64,000 nucleotides of DNA, from positions 1-64,000 of the forward strand of contig NZ_MPKW01000033.1 in NCBI RefSeq assembly GCF_009729415.1. The letters are read 5' to 3'. How positions within the stretch are numbered: position 1 is the first letter of the stretch; the number at the start of each line of letters is the position of its first letter. The notes beneath the pieces were generated by a model. That model was not told the origin of the DNA. It saw nothing but the letters and a program-made list of their open reading frames with translations, and ran no database searches. The position numbers and the translations under genes are program-made. Below, one piece after another: positions 53,057-64,000 of the stretch. Source of the stretch: Mycolicibacterium sp. CBMA 234. GTDB taxonomy: Bacteria; Actinomycetota; Actinomycetes; Mycobacteriales; Mycobacteriaceae.

Positions 53057-53914
53057 ATGTACAAATCAGCGTCGCCGTCGTCGGCAGTGATTGTCGGTAT
53101 CGACGGCTCACAAAGGTCGGTGGACGCGGCGTTATGGGGCGTCGACGAAGCGGTTAGTCGCGATCTTCCGCTGCGCCTGCTCTATGTAGTCGAGCCACGT
53201 GGTCATGGTGCGACGGATTCCCAGCAGGAAGCTCAGGATTTGGCGTGCGCCGACGCGTCCGTACGCCAAGCTGTGTTGGCGGTCGAATCAACAGCGAAGG
53301 CAGTCAAAGTCGAATGGGAAGTCCTACAAGGACACCCAGCCAGGACCCTGCAGCACGCGAGCCGCTCAGCCGACCTGCTCTGCATCGGCTCGCTCGGCAT
53401 CGCGCATGCGACGGGACACCGAATCGATTCCATCGCCGCGACATTGGCCGCCTCTGCGCTGTGCCCGGTTGCCGTCGTTCGGGGCAATAATCAGCATTAC
53501 TCGACTCAGCCCCCGCATGTGGTTGTCGAAATCGATGAAAGCGAGGACAACGTCCATGTCCTCGATGCGGGCATCGTCGAAGCCCGATTACGCGGTGCGA
53601 CGCTGACAGTACTCACGAAGCGGCAGACCAACCCCGCGGGTGTGCGGGAGACGCTCCAGGGCGAAACCGCCACCGCGCGTTGGGACAAACGTCTCTCCCG
53701 TCACCGCCTGAACAACCTCGACATCAAGTTCAACCCAGTCGCGATCTGCGGCTCCACGATGAAATACGTTGAGCATCACACGAATTCGATCCAATTGCTC
53801 GTCATTGGCAGGCACCGGAGGCGCGGCACGAGCGAGATCCTCGGGGCGTCGCGCACCGTCCCGCGCCAGGTGAACTGCACAGTGTTGATCTGTCAACATA
53901 ACCAGCGCTTGTAA
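53057..53914 (+). CDS. Tandem universal stress protein, Rv3134c-like, 285 aa
   Basis: Two Usp domains. The first begins VIVGIDGSQRSVDAALWGVD with an ATP-loop-like CIGSLGIAHATGHRIDSI. The second begins HVVVEIDESEDNVHVLDAGI with VIGRHRRRGTSEILGAS. The G-2x-G-9x-G(S/T) loop is degenerate in both, so ATP binding is uncertain. GGGAGAG precedes ATG 53057. Placement directly before devR-devS is the same as for Rv3134c in M. tuberculosis, where the three genes are co-transcribed. Confidence 0.85.
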   Translation: MYKSASPSSAVIVGIDGSQRSVDAALWGVDEAVSRDLPLRLLYVVEPRGHGATDSQQEAQDLACADASVRQAVLAVESTAKAVKVEWEVLQGHPARTLQHASRSADLLCIGSLGIAHATGHRIDSIAATLAASALCPVAVVRGNNQHYSTQPPHVVVEIDESEDNVHVLDAGIVEARLRGATLTVLTKRQTNPAGVRETLQGETATARWDKRLSRHRLNNLDIKFNPVAICGSTMKYVEHHTNSIQLLVIGRHRRRGTSEILGASRTVPRQVNCTVLICQHNQRL

Positions 53915-53990
53915 CCGATGCCTGGCCTATCGTCGTAAGGACGAGCCGAGCACGCAAAGACACATCATCGGCAGCCGGAAGGGCATGTGA

Positions 53991-56398
<2,408 letters not shown>

Positions 56399-56468
56399 TC
56401 TGTTGGCGTCAATGGCGATTGGCCTTGACAGCCTCGCAAGACACCACGTGCCGTAAGCGCCTGAGCAA

Positions 56469-56483
56469 GTGACCAATGGCTCT
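56469..56483 (+). promoter_or_regulatory. DosR-box-like site upstream of the second acg-like gene
   Basis: GTGACCAATGGCTCT: matches GGGACCAATGGCCCT at 13 of 15 positions. It lies 75 bases before ATG 56558. Confidence 0.55.
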
Positions 56484-56557
56484 GTCGAGCGAACGACGGC
56501 GACTGCAAGATCGCTGCATGAGGGTCGAACAGCCACTTGTTCTGTGAGGTGAATCAG

Positions 56558-57553
56558 ATGTCCGACACGTTCCCCGACCACGAGACGGTATGTGCAGCCA
56601 TGGCGCTGGCAACGCGTGCCCCTTCGATCTACAACACTCAACCCTGGCGATGGCGAATCGGTTCGGACAGTGTGCATTTGTACGCAGAGCCGTCATTGCA
56701 GCTGGTTCACGCCGATCCAGACGGCCGCGATCTGCTGATCAGTTGCGGTGCGGCACTGCACCACGCGGCTGTAGCCTTCGATGCGTTGGGATGGCAGCCA
56801 ACCGTGCGCAGATTCCCCAACCCGGCTGAGCCCAATCACCTCGCAGCGATGGAATTCATTCCCTGCTCCCCCGAGCAGCCCGACATTGCGCTCGCCGCAG
56901 CGATTCCACGGCGTCGCACCGATCGGCGCTACTACAGCGCATGGCCCGTCGCGCTTGGGGATATCGCCCTGATGACTGCCCGCGCAGCCCGCCTCGGCAT
57001 CGGGCTACGCCGGGTGAGGATCAACGACGTCCTCATAAAGGCACTGCGGCAAGCGGTTTCACAGCACGTGTACGACATGGATTACCTCACCGAACTCACA
57101 ATCTGGACTGGACGCTACGCAGCGGTTGCCGGCGTGCCCGCTCGTAGTACGCCAACACCCGACTGGAGCGCCAGCATCCCAGGCCGGATATTCGCCGGCG
57201 CCGTGCTCGACCAACCAGCAGGGACGACCGCCGCCGATGACAACGGCTCACTGTTGGCCCTCGGCACCTCAACAGACACTCCGATCGATCGGCTCCGGGC
57301 CGGTGAAGCGACGAGTGCCGTTCTGCTCACCGCCACAGCACAGGGATTGGCCACGTGCCCCGTCACCGAGGCGTTGGAAGATCCAGAGTGTCGGGCCACC
57401 ATCCGAACCGACGTCTTCGGCGACGAGTTGTTCCCGCAGATGCTCATCCGTGTCGGCTGGGCTCCGCTGAATGCCGATCCCCTACCCGCGACGCCGCGCC
57501 GGCCGTTGTCCGACGTGGTGTCTTGGCTCGACGACGAGACGCAGTTCGCCTGA
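56558..57553 (+). CDS. Acg-type nitroreductase-like protein, 331 aa
   Basis: Second member of the Acg family here: ALATRAPSIYNTQPWRWRIG, IPRRRTDRRYYSAWPVALGD, LLTATAQGLATCPVTEALED and TPRRPLSDVVSWLDDE. It is more like Acg in its N-terminus than the copy at 51949. GAGGTG lies 6 bases before ATG 56558. It follows devS and a DosR-like box, consistent with dormancy control. Confidence 0.88.
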   Translation: MSDTFPDHETVCAAMALATRAPSIYNTQPWRWRIGSDSVHLYAEPSLQLVHADPDGRDLLISCGAALHHAAVAFDALGWQPTVRRFPNPAEPNHLAAMEFIPCSPEQPDIALAAAIPRRRTDRRYYSAWPVALGDIALMTARAARLGIGLRRVRINDVLIKALRQAVSQHVYDMDYLTELTIWTGRYAAVAGVPARSTPTPDWSASIPGRIFAGAVLDQPAGTTAADDNGSLLALGTSTDTPIDRLRAGEATSAVLLTATAQGLATCPVTEALEDPECRATIRTDVFGDELFPQMLIRVGWAPLNADPLPATPRRPLSDVVSWLDDETQFA

Positions 57554-57654
57554 TCCGCGGTCCTCTGCCGGCCACGATGACGTATCAATGATCCGGTATC
57601 ACAATGGAATAGACACCGATGGGTGCCCGAATACCGCGGATGGAGGTTCGCATC

Positions 57655-58089
57655 ATGAGTACACCACGACACATCGAGCACCGGACCCGAATATTCGCCC
57701 GGGTGCTTGGCCCCTATCTCGTCATCGCGGCCGCCACGCTGATCGTGCGGCCCACGTACGTCAAGAGTCTCATGCACGCGTTCGACACGAACTCCGTATC
57801 CCCCTGGATCACAGGCGCATTCGTCCTGCCGATGGGATTGGTTGTCGTCGCCCTGCACCCATACTGGCGAGGTCTTGCCGGAGCTACCGTTTCAGCACTC
57901 GGATGGTTGACTGTGTTCAAAGGCGTGGCGTTGATGACCTTCCCGCAGACCTACCTATCGGCGGGACAAGAGGCTATCGCCGGCACGCCATGGTGGGAAG
58001 CCAGTGTGGTGATCATCGGGCTGGCCGGGCTCTACCTCACGGTGGTCGGCTGGGCTCCGCACCGTCACGCAACCGACCCCGCCGTCTAA
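57655..58089 (+). CDS. Integral membrane protein, 144 aa, four TM segments
   Basis: ATG 57655 has GGAGG 8 bases upstream; the frame starting at 57619 is less likely. Hydrophobic segments are VLGPYLVIAAATLIV, WITGAFVLPMGLVVVALH, GATVSALGWLTVFKGVALM and ASVVIIGLAGLYLTVVGW. I do not recognise the family. It lies 16 bases before a 13-codon leader frame and then the alcohol dehydrogenase gene, so the genes are probably one transcript. Confidence 0.75.
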   Translation: MSTPRHIEHRTRIFARVLGPYLVIAAATLIVRPTYVKSLMHAFDTNSVSPWITGAFVLPMGLVVVALHPYWRGLAGATVSALGWLTVFKGVALMTFPQTYLSAGQEAIAGTPWWEASVVIIGLAGLYLTVVGWAPHRHATDPAV

Positions 58090-58105
58090 GACGGGAGGCG
58101 CAGCC

Positions 58106-58147
58106 GTGATTGATCACCGTTGGGACGCAAACAAGTCGGTCCCATGA
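58106..58147 (+). CDS. Possible 13-codon leader peptide ahead of the alcohol dehydrogenase gene
   Basis: GTG 58106 has GGGAGG 7 bases upstream and reads [13 protein letters not shown] before a TGA at 58145. That TGA overlaps the ATG of the dehydrogenase gene (ATGA, 58144-58147). TGGGAC (58121-58126) and GTCCCA (58139-58144) could pair and hide the dehydrogenase start until the leader is translated. Inference only. Confidence 0.35.
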   Translation: MIDHRWDANKSVP

Positions 58148-59163
58148 TCACCTCGACCATGCGCACCTGGCGAGTTCGCACCCCGGCACCCATTGATAGC
58201 GGTCCGCTCGAATTCGGCACTGCAGACATCCCCAAACCGGGCGACGGCGATGTGCTCATCGCCGTTCGCGCCTGCGGAGTGTGCCGCACCGATCTGCATA
58301 TCGCCGAAGGCGACTTGCCTGTGCATCATCCTCACGTGACGCCGGGTCATGAAGTCGTGGGTGAAGTGGTGGCGATCGGAGAGCACACCTCCGGCGACTT
58401 GACCGTCGGTGACCGCGTCGGTGTGGCATGGCTCAGGCATACCTGCGGACGCTGTAACTTCTGCGTCCGTGGGGCCGAAAACCTCTGCCCACAGTCTCGC
58501 TACACGGGGTGGGATGCCGACGGCGGCTACGCCGAATTCATCACGGCACCAGCTGATTTCGTTCACCGCCTGCCCGCAGGCTACTCTGACGCCGAACTTG
58601 CTCCCCTGTTGTGTGCCGGCATCATCGGTTATCGATCGTTGCTGCGCGCCGACCTACCGGACGGCGGACGGCTGGGGATCTACGGTTTCGGCGGCAGTGC
58701 GCACATCACCGCTCAGGTGGCTCGCGCGCGCGGCGCGGAGGTACATGTCATGACTCGCGGCGCGGCTGCCCAACGACTGGCGCTGGATCTCGGCGCAGCC
58801 TCCGCTCAGGGCCCCGCTGACCCGCCTCCGGTGCCATTGGATGCCGCGATTCTGTATGCGCCCGTTGGCGAATTGGTATTGCCTGCGCTTGAAGCTCTTG
58901 ACCGCGGCGGCACCCTCGCGATCGCGGGTATCCATCTCAGCGACATCCCGGTGCTGAATTACCAGCGGCACCTTTTTCAGGAACGGCAGGTGCGGTCGGT
59001 CACGTCGAACACCCGCGCTGACGCCCGAGAGTTTCTTGCGTTCGCCGGTAGCCATCACATCGACGTCAGCGCACCGACATATCCGTTGGACCGGGCTCAA
59101 CACGCCTTGAGCGACCTGGCCGGCGGACGCATCTCTGGCGCGGCGGTGCTGCAGGTCAGCTGA
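58144..59163 (+). CDS. Zinc-dependent alcohol dehydrogenase, 339 aa
   Basis: Medium-chain dehydrogenase with catalytic zinc ligands in [15 protein letters not shown] and [13 protein letters not shown], and the four structural-zinc cysteines in [19 protein letters not shown]. The nucleotide site is [20 protein letters not shown], which begins GFGGS rather than GxGxxG. Similar in size to AdhA (Rv1862) of M. tuberculosis. ATG 58144 is chosen through coupling to the leader frame; Met6 (58159) is possible. Its place in the DevR cluster suggests fermentative NADH disposal in hypoxia. Confidence 0.88.
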   Translation: MITSTMRTWRVRTPAPIDSGPLEFGTADIPKPGDGDVLIAVRACGVCRTDLHIAEGDLPVHHPHVTPGHEVVGEVVAIGEHTSGDLTVGDRVGVAWLRHTCGRCNFCVRGAENLCPQSRYTGWDADGGYAEFITAPADFVHRLPAGYSDAELAPLLCAGIIGYRSLLRADLPDGGRLGIYGFGGSAHITAQVARARGAEVHVMTRGAAAQRLALDLGAASAQGPADPPPVPLDAAILYAPVGELVLPALEALDRGGTLAIAGIHLSDIPVLNYQRHLFQERQVRSVTSNTRADAREFLAFAGSHHIDVSAPTYPLDRAQHALSDLAGGRISGAAVLQVS

Positions 59164-59207
59164 ACGCCGCCGCCGCCGACGGCTCGCTCACCTCACGGTT
59201 GCGCTCG

Positions 59208-60113
59208 TCACCGAGTGGACTCGCGGGCATGAGGCCGAACAACGAGCACCGGACACGCGGCATGTTGAATGAGCCGGTGGCTCGTCGACCCGAGGAACAG
59301 ACCGGCGGCGTTTCCGTGGCCGTGGGTCCCGGTAACCATGAGCTGGGCACGCTGGGTGTACTCCAAGAGAACGTGTCCTGGATGGCCCTTGACGACGGCA
59401 CGACGGACTACGACCTCGGGGAACTTCTCCTGCCACCCAGCCAGGCGCTCGGCCAGAAGCATTTCCTGCTGATCCTCGCGAGCCGGGCCGGGCAGGTCCT
59501 CCCACATTGGCTCGATGTAATCGAAATAGGCCGGCATATAACTCGATACGAGGACGGCGAGCAGAACAGCGTCGCGCTGGGACGCTTCTTCGAAAGCCCA
59601 GCCGATCGCGTCCTCGCTGTCCGGGGCACCACTGACTCCGACTACGACGGGTCCACCAACGTGCACACCGGGAGCGCGGACCACCACGACCGGGCTGTGC
59701 CCATGCGCCGTCAGCGATACCGCGACTGACCCGGCAAGCAGCCCAGTGAACCCATTGAGCCCACTTGAGCCCACCACGGTCAGAAACGCGCCTTTCGATT
59801 GCTCTTCGAGCAGCTGCGCCGGACGGCCGGTCACGTTGTGCAGGGAGACCTCGACCTCCAGCGCCGTGCCTTGCACGTGAGCCCTGGCTTCGTCGAGGAA
59901 GTTCTGCCCCGCCGTCTCCACATATTTGAAGAAGTTCTCCGTTGCGGCCGGGTTGAATCCCATCATGAAACTGCCGTAGTCCACGGCGTGCACCAACCGC
60001 AGCGGCAGGTTGCGCAGCTGCGCCTCGTGGACGGCCCACGTCAGGGCGTCCAGCGATGATGTTGACCCGTCGATGCCGACCAAAATGTAAGGGCGAGGCG
60101 ATAGTTCGGTCAT
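59208..60113 (-). CDS. Tandem universal stress protein, 301 aa
   Basis: Two complete Usp domains, each with an ATP-binding loop: VVGSSGLNGFTGLLAGSVAV in the first and VTGTHGHGNAAGLFLGSTSH in the second, both fitting G-2x-G-9x-G(S/T). The domains start YILVGIDGSTSSLDALTWAV and VVVGVSGAPDSEDAIGWAFE. GGAGCGG precedes ATG 60113. A DosR-like box lies 70 bases upstream, as in the Rv1996/Rv2005c-type Usp genes of the dormancy regulon. Confidence 0.9.
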   Translation of the reverse strand: MTELSPRPYILVGIDGSTSSLDALTWAVHEAQLRNLPLRLVHAVDYGSFMMGFNPAATENFFKYVETAGQNFLDEARAHVQGTALEVEVSLHNVTGRPAQLLEEQSKGAFLTVVGSSGLNGFTGLLAGSVAVSLTAHGHSPVVVVRAPGVHVGGPVVVGVSGAPDSEDAIGWAFEEASQRDAVLLAVLVSSYMPAYFDYIEPMWEDLPGPAREDQQEMLLAERLAGWQEKFPEVVVRRAVVKGHPGHVLLEYTQRAQLMVTGTHGHGNAAGLFLGSTSHRLIQHAACPVLVVRPHARESTR

Positions 60114-60182
60114 GATGTCCGCTCCAAAAAGAGGGTGCTAGTCCGACATCTTCAACGGTACGAGTGCCGACAACTCCGTGCT

Positions 60183-60197
60183 ACGGCCGAAAGTCAC
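60183..60197 (-). promoter_or_regulatory. DosR-box-like site upstream of the usp gene
   Basis: On the minus strand GTGACTTTCGGCCGT, 13 of 15 positions of GGGACTTTCGGCCCT. It lies about 70 bases before ATG 60113. The site falls in the spacer after the 98-aa gene's 3' end. Confidence 0.55.
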
Positions 60198-60218
60198 TCT
60201 GTGGTCGGCGAGGGTTGA

Positions 60219-60515
60219 CTACTCGGCGTCGTCGACCTCGTCGAGGCGCTCGCCCACCCGAGCCAGGGCCTCGTCGAACACCTCGACCTTCTCACCACGC
60301 TTTTCGTTGGCCGGCTGGGCGGCGCCGCGGCCGCCTTCGGCCTCCACTCGAGCCGCGCCCTGGCGCCGCAGCAAGCTGAAGTTCTTCTCGCGCACCTGCC
60401 GGAGCCGGCTCTGCAGTTCCTTCAACCCCTTTGCATCCATGCGGGCCAGCGCCTCGGGATGGCTCTCGGCGATCAGCGAGGTTTCCTGCGGGGTCAGGTT
60501 CACGTGGTTGCTCAT
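60219..60515 (-). CDS. Conserved small hypothetical protein, 98 aa
   Basis: Highly charged and helical (AESHPEALARMDAKGLKELQ, SRLRQVREKNFSLLRRQGAA), probably a coiled coil, with an acidic C-terminus EVFDEALARVGERLDEVDDA. AAGGTG precedes ATG 60515. Function unknown. Divergent from the P450 gene at 60605. Confidence 0.75.
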   Translation of the reverse strand: MSNHVNLTPQETSLIAESHPEALARMDAKGLKELQSRLRQVREKNFSLLRRQGAARVEAEGGRGAAQPANEKRGEKVEVFDEALARVGERLDEVDDAE

Positions 60516-60604
60516 TACACCTTCATAGCCCGTGCCGGCGACACGTGCTCGGCAAATCTGGGGAGGACTTGCAATCTGCCGAATACGGCATAATTCTTGC
60601 TGTT

Positions 60605-61969
60605 ATGTCCGCAACGATCGACGCCCCCGCGGTTGGCGCACTGCCGCTCGCGCCGAAGAATCCGCTGCCTTTGCGGCGGTTGCTGAGCACGCGGCAATTG
60701 CACACCGGCCTGGTGCTACTGAGCCAAGTCGGCGGCCCGGTGAGCCGCATCGCCGTCGTGCCCAAGGCCGTGGCCCCGCCCATCGTGCTCGTCACCTCGC
60801 CCGCCGGGATCCGCGACGTCCTGGGCCGCACCGACAGCCTTGCCGAGCGCTGCACCATCCACGAAGAAGTGCGCAACGTGGTCGGCGACAACCTCTTCGT
60901 CCTTCCCAACAGCTCATGGCCGCCGCGCCGCCGTGCACTTCAACCGGTGTTCACCAGGCAAAACGTCGACCGCTTCGGCGGCCACATGACCCAGGCGGCG
61001 CAAACCATCGCCGACCACTGGCGCGACGTTCGTGACGTCGACCTCGACGCCGAGTGCCGCCGGCTCGCCATGCGGTCCCTCGGTTACTCGATTCTCGGTC
61101 TCGACATCAACGAGCACGCAAACACGATCGCCGAAAGCATGCACGTGGCCTCCCGCTACACGGCCGATCGTGCCTTGCGCCCGCTCCGCGCGCCGCACTG
61201 GCTCCTGACGCCGGGCCGTCGTCGTGCTCGTGCCGCGGTTGCGCGGATGCGCCAAATGACCATGGACGTCCTGCAGGAGTGCCGCGCCAATCCCAATCGC
61301 GACGCACCGCTGGTCAAGGCGCTACTCGCGGCCACCGACCCCGACACCGGCCGGTCGCTGTCCGACGACGACATGTGCAACGACCTGCTGATCTTCATGC
61401 TGGCCGGCCACGACACGACGGCGACGACGCTGACGTACGCCTTGTGGCAGCTGGGGCGCAATCCCGACATGCAGGACCGGGTCGCCGCTGAGGTCGCCGC
61501 GATCGGCGATCGGGAGCTGACGCCCGACGATGTGTCGCGGCTGGGATACACCGCCCAGGTGCTCAACGAGTCGCTGCGGCTATGCCCGCCGGCGGCGGGC
61601 GTCGGCCGGACGGCGATGCAGGACATCGAGGTCGACGGTTACCGCGTCGAAGCCGGCAGCGTCGTGGCCATCGGGATCAGCGCCGTGCACCAGGATCCGA
61701 CGTTGTGGGACCACCCGCTGGCCTTCAACCCCGACCGCTTCAGCCCCGAGAATTCCAAGACCCGCGACCGCTGGCAGTTCATCCCGTTCGCCGCCGGCCC
61801 GCGGTCGTGCATCGGCGAGCATTTCGCGATGCTGGTGACCACGCTCGCGCTCGCCACCATCGTGCGGTCGAACCGAATCGAGTCACTGAACGAGGACTTC
61901 CCCGTCGAGTCGCCGTACACGACCATCGCGAAGGGACCCATCCCGGTTCGGGTTGACGCGCGGGTCTGA
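60605..61969 (+). CDS. Cytochrome P450, intact, 454 aa
   Basis: All P450 landmarks are present: I-helix MLAGHDTTATTLTYALWQLG, ExxR in NESLRLCPP, meander DHPLAFNPDRFSPENSKTRD, and heme-Cys loop FIPFAAGPRSCIGEHFAM. ATG 60605 begins MSATIDAPAVGALPLAPKNP. No ferredoxin or reductase gene is adjacent. Substrate unknown; the sequence resembles mycobacterial P450s of the fatty-acid or steroid type. It ends 3 bases from the convergent exported-protein gene. Confidence 0.92.
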   Translation: MSATIDAPAVGALPLAPKNPLPLRRLLSTRQLHTGLVLLSQVGGPVSRIAVVPKAVAPPIVLVTSPAGIRDVLGRTDSLAERCTIHEEVRNVVGDNLFVLPNSSWPPRRRALQPVFTRQNVDRFGGHMTQAAQTIADHWRDVRDVDLDAECRRLAMRSLGYSILGLDINEHANTIAESMHVASRYTADRALRPLRAPHWLLTPGRRRARAAVARMRQMTMDVLQECRANPNRDAPLVKALLAATDPDTGRSLSDDDMCNDLLIFMLAGHDTTATTLTYALWQLGRNPDMQDRVAAEVAAIGDRELTPDDVSRLGYTAQVLNESLRLCPPAAGVGRTAMQDIEVDGYRVEAGSVVAIGISAVHQDPTLWDHPLAFNPDRFSPENSKTRDRWQFIPFAAGPRSCIGEHFAMLVTTLALATIVRSNRIESLNEDFPVESPYTTIAKGPIPVRVDARV

Positions 61970-61972
61970 TGT

Positions 61973-62344
61973 TCAGCCTGCGTCCGCCGCACTGACACCG
62001 GGCCACACCTTGGTGGCAGGCCAGATATGCGGCGGGTTTGCGTGCTGTTCGCGGTCGCCCTTGTGCCCCTGTCCTTCGTGGGGGCTGTGCGGCTTCGTGG
62101 GGAACAGTTGGTGCGGCGTGGGCTCAGAACGGTTCCCAGCGGCCGTAACATCGGCGGGCGTGGCGGCGTCTTGATGACCCTTGGCGGGCTTCGACGCCGT
62201 ACCCGGCGCGGACGTATCACTCGGCGGCGAGGTGACTTGGGTATCCGCGGTGGCCGGAGCCGCTAGGGCCACGACAGCCCCACTGAGAGCAGTGAGCCCG
62301 AAGGCGAAAACCGCTGCGGCACTGGCGATATTGGTCTTGATCAT
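61973..62344 (-). CDS. Exported His/Pro-rich protein, 123 aa
   Basis: From ATG 62344 (MIKTNIASAAAVFAFGLTAL), with AAAAGGGA upstream, there is a signal peptide probably cut after PATA-DTQV. The mature 85 residues are hydrophilic, disordered-looking and rich in Pro, Thr, His and Lys (HQLFPTKPHSPHEGQGHKGD). The His content could bind metal. Function unknown. Confidence 0.7.
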   Translation of the reverse strand: MIKTNIASAAAVFAFGLTALSGAVVALAAPATADTQVTSPPSDTSAPGTASKPAKGHQDAATPADVTAAGNRSEPTPHQLFPTKPHSPHEGQGHKGDREQHANPPHIWPATKVWPGVSAADAG

Positions 62345-62470
62345 GTGCGTCCCTTTTCTCGGAGCCACCTGCTGTGGCTGGTCGAGAAGAAGAATCGGAC
62401 GCGGCCCTAAACATAAACTCAACAGCGCAAACCGCTGCCGCCTCCGACGAATAGCGCTGCAGGCCAAAGG

Positions 62471-62505
62471 AATAGCCCGAACCCTCGATGAGGATTCGGG
62501 CTATT
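62471..62505 (-). terminator. Terminator of the APC permease gene
   Basis: A 16-bp stem (62471-62486 with 62490-62505) around a GAT loop. The single non-Watson-Crick pair is G-U in minus-strand RNA but C-A in plus-strand RNA, so the element evolved on the minus strand, 49 bases after the permease stop. Confidence 0.75.
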
Positions 62506-62553
62506 TCCCGGTGGTGTCGTTACGCGGACCTGTGGTGCACGATCACTGCGTAC

Positions 62554-64000
62554 TCAGCTGGTGGCCGGCAACGGGATACGAGCGGTGCCGAGATGCGACG
62601 CCCGACGAAAACCCTTCTGCTGCATGCCGTCAACCGTCGCGGGCGTAGTCACGTCGCCTTCGGCGTCGGAGGTGGACTCGGGTTCACCGGGCTCGTGTTC
62701 CAGGACCTGCCGACGGCATGTCAGCAGGTAACCGAGGTATGCGGCACCGACCAGCAGCATGCCAACCACGATCAGGACCGGGATCATGGTCGGTGCGGTG
62801 ATGATCGAGATGAACGCCGCAGCCATGAGCCAGATCAGCGCGAAGACTGCAACCGGCACCTCGAAGCGCCCGAGGTTGAAGGCGCCGTCCTTGCGGTCGA
62901 GCTTGCGGCGCACGGCCAGGTAGAGGGTGATCGTCATGCCGTAAGGGATGTTCACGAGGATGGCACCCGCCAGGATCAGCTGCAGCATCGCGTTGCCGTT
63001 GATTGCCATGATCAGCGCACTGCCGAGCACGAACTGGAGAACGGTTGCCCAAATCGGGGTGTGGGTGCGCGGATTCACCCGCTTGAACATCCGATGTGCG
63101 GGAAAGCGGTCGTCACGAGACATCGCGAAGATGATCCGGGAAGCGCCGGCAATGGAGACGACTGCGGCGCCGAAGAACGCGATGGCGATGACGACCAGGA
63201 ACGGCCGCTCCAGGCCGGGACCGAACTGCTCGAACATGATCTCGGCGACAGGCGAATTGCTGTTGGACACCGCACCCATGTCTTTGATCGAGACAGTGAG
63301 GGCGATGATGAACAGCATCCCCAAAATGGCTGCGGCAACGACTGATCCGATGATCGCCCGAGGCACCGTGCGGAACGGCTCCTTGGCTTCCTCGGCCATG
63401 TTAGCGGCGGCATCGAAGCCGATCAGTGTCGACAGACCCATGATCATCGCTGCCATCAGTCCGCCGCCGAGCGCGAAGTAATCGGGTGCGCCCTGCGCGA
63501 TGCCCTGCGAGACGAGGTTGTCCGTCGAGCCGTCACCAGTGAGAACCACGGCAACCACCAACGCGATGCCGAGCACGACGACGATCGTCAGCTCGACACC
63601 AACGGCCAGCGAGTTGATCCAGCCGGCGATCTTCGTCGACATGATCACGATGACGGCCTGGACCAGCAACAAGGACACCGTGATGATGCGCGCAGTGGAA
63701 TCACTCGGGGCCAGGTTGAACAACGGCATCAGGCATTGGGTGGCCAGTGCGTTGTCGATCGCCGGCGCGCTCATTGCGACATTGCATGCCGTGACCCAGC
63801 CGAACATCCAACCGATCTTCGGGTTGGCCAGCCGCGACGCCCACTGATACGACGAGCCGCTGAGCGGAATGCGCGCCGCGAATTGGGCGTACACCAGGGC
63901 CACCAGGATCTGGCCGACGGCGACGATCGGGAACAGCCAGATGCCCAGCGGGCCCGAGCTCTGCAGGACGTCGCCGTACGTCGCGAAGATGCCGACGATC
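62554..64000 (-). CDS. APC-superfamily amino acid permease (partial, runs off the window end)
   Basis: At least eleven TM segments over 482 visible residues: the frame is open to base 64000, reading IVGIFATYGDVLQSSGPLGI, so the true start lies outside. APC landmarks are ARIPLSGSSYQWASRLANPK and GFDAAANMAEEAKEPFRTVP. The C-terminal tail is polar (EHEPGEPESTSDAEGDVTTP). It is likely to import an amino acid or amine in exchange for protons; the substrate cannot be told. Confidence 0.88.
   Translation of the reverse strand, partial: IVGIFATYGDVLQSSGPLGIWLFPIVAVGQILVALVYAQFAARIPLSGSSYQWASRLANPKIGWMFGWVTACNVAMSAPAIDNALATQCLMPLFNLAPSDSTARIITVSLLLVQAVIVIMSTKIAGWINSLAVGVELTIVVVLGIALVVAVVLTGDGSTDNLVSQGIAQGAPDYFALGGGLMAAMIMGLSTLIGFDAAANMAEEAKEPFRTVPRAIIGSVVAAAILGMLFIIALTVSIKDMGAVSNSNSPVAEIMFEQFGPGLERPFLVVIAIAFFGAAVVSIAGASRIIFAMSRDDRFPAHRMFKRVNPRTHTPIWATVLQFVLGSALIMAINGNAMLQLILAGAILVNIPYGMTITLYLAVRRKLDRKDGAFNLGRFEVPVAVFALIWLMAAAFISIITAPTMIPVLIVVGMLLVGAAYLGYLLTCRRQVLEHEPGEPESTSDAEGDVTTPATVDGMQQKGFRRASHLGTARIPLPATS

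Noticed and set aside
58121-58144. TGGGAC...GTCCCA as a DosR box for the alcohol dehydrogenase
   Set aside because: The half-sites are 12 bases apart, too far for a DosR box, and the right arm overlaps the start codon; a translation hairpin is more likely.

Overview
The window is chromosomal DNA from a mycobacterium, most likely a fast-growing environmental species. It is GC-rich with start codons ATG, GTG and TTG. The DevR/DevS pair at 53991-56398 is very close in sequence to the M. tuberculosis proteins as I remember them. There are also an Rv1264-type adenylate cyclase, a PknF-like kinase, P450s, Acg-type nitroreductases and many small exported proteins. I saw no tRNA, rRNA, CRISPR array, insertion sequence or prophage.

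Layout. 0-4 kb: conserved hypothetical and exported proteins, ending in an NlpC/P60-like hydrolase. 4-12.7 kb (minus strand): a UvrA-like ATPase, a metal-transport operon (a PRC/MgtE-N/CBS sensor translationally coupled to an NRAMP-related carrier), and tex. 12.7-17.4 kb: a diguanylate cyclase, then a degenerate ABC ATPase coupled to a YhgE/Pip membrane protein. 17.5-22 kb: a flavohemoglobin with a palindromic NsrR-like site, a PAS-ANTAR regulator, a SigF-family sigma factor, a metallothionein-like protein behind a SigF-type promoter, and a hemerythrin-like protein. 22-27 kb: a complete operon for the osmoprotectant N-acetylglutaminylglutamine amide (NAGGN). 27.5-31 kb: a LuxR response regulator, two tiny exported proteins, a GAF histidine kinase and a single-domain receiver.

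31-38.5 kb: a frameshifted P450, then the most unusual module. A PknF-like Ser/Thr kinase lies upstream of a 1031-residue fusion of FHA domain, membrane Fe-S protein, ferredoxin-like domain and FAD/NAD reductase; a second FHA protein converges on the fusion. 38.5-51.9 kb: flavin oxidase, ABC1-family protein, pH-type adenylate cyclase divergent from a ClC antiporter, second diguanylate cyclase, Dabb-domain protein, SDRs, quinone reductase and PAP2 phosphatase.

51.9-60.2 kb: a dormancy (DevR/DosR) cluster. It holds two Acg-like nitroreductases, two tandem universal stress proteins, devR-devS, a small membrane protein and a zinc alcohol dehydrogenase, with four DosR-box-like sites ahead of genes. 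60.2-64 kb: a small hypothetical protein, an intact P450, an exported protein and an APC permease that runs off the window end.

Many of these genes deal with stress: hypoxia and nitric oxide (Hmp, DevRS, Acg, Usp), osmotic stress (NAGGN, SigF-type promoters), metals and acid. The kinase-FHA-redox module is the best candidate for an undescribed system.
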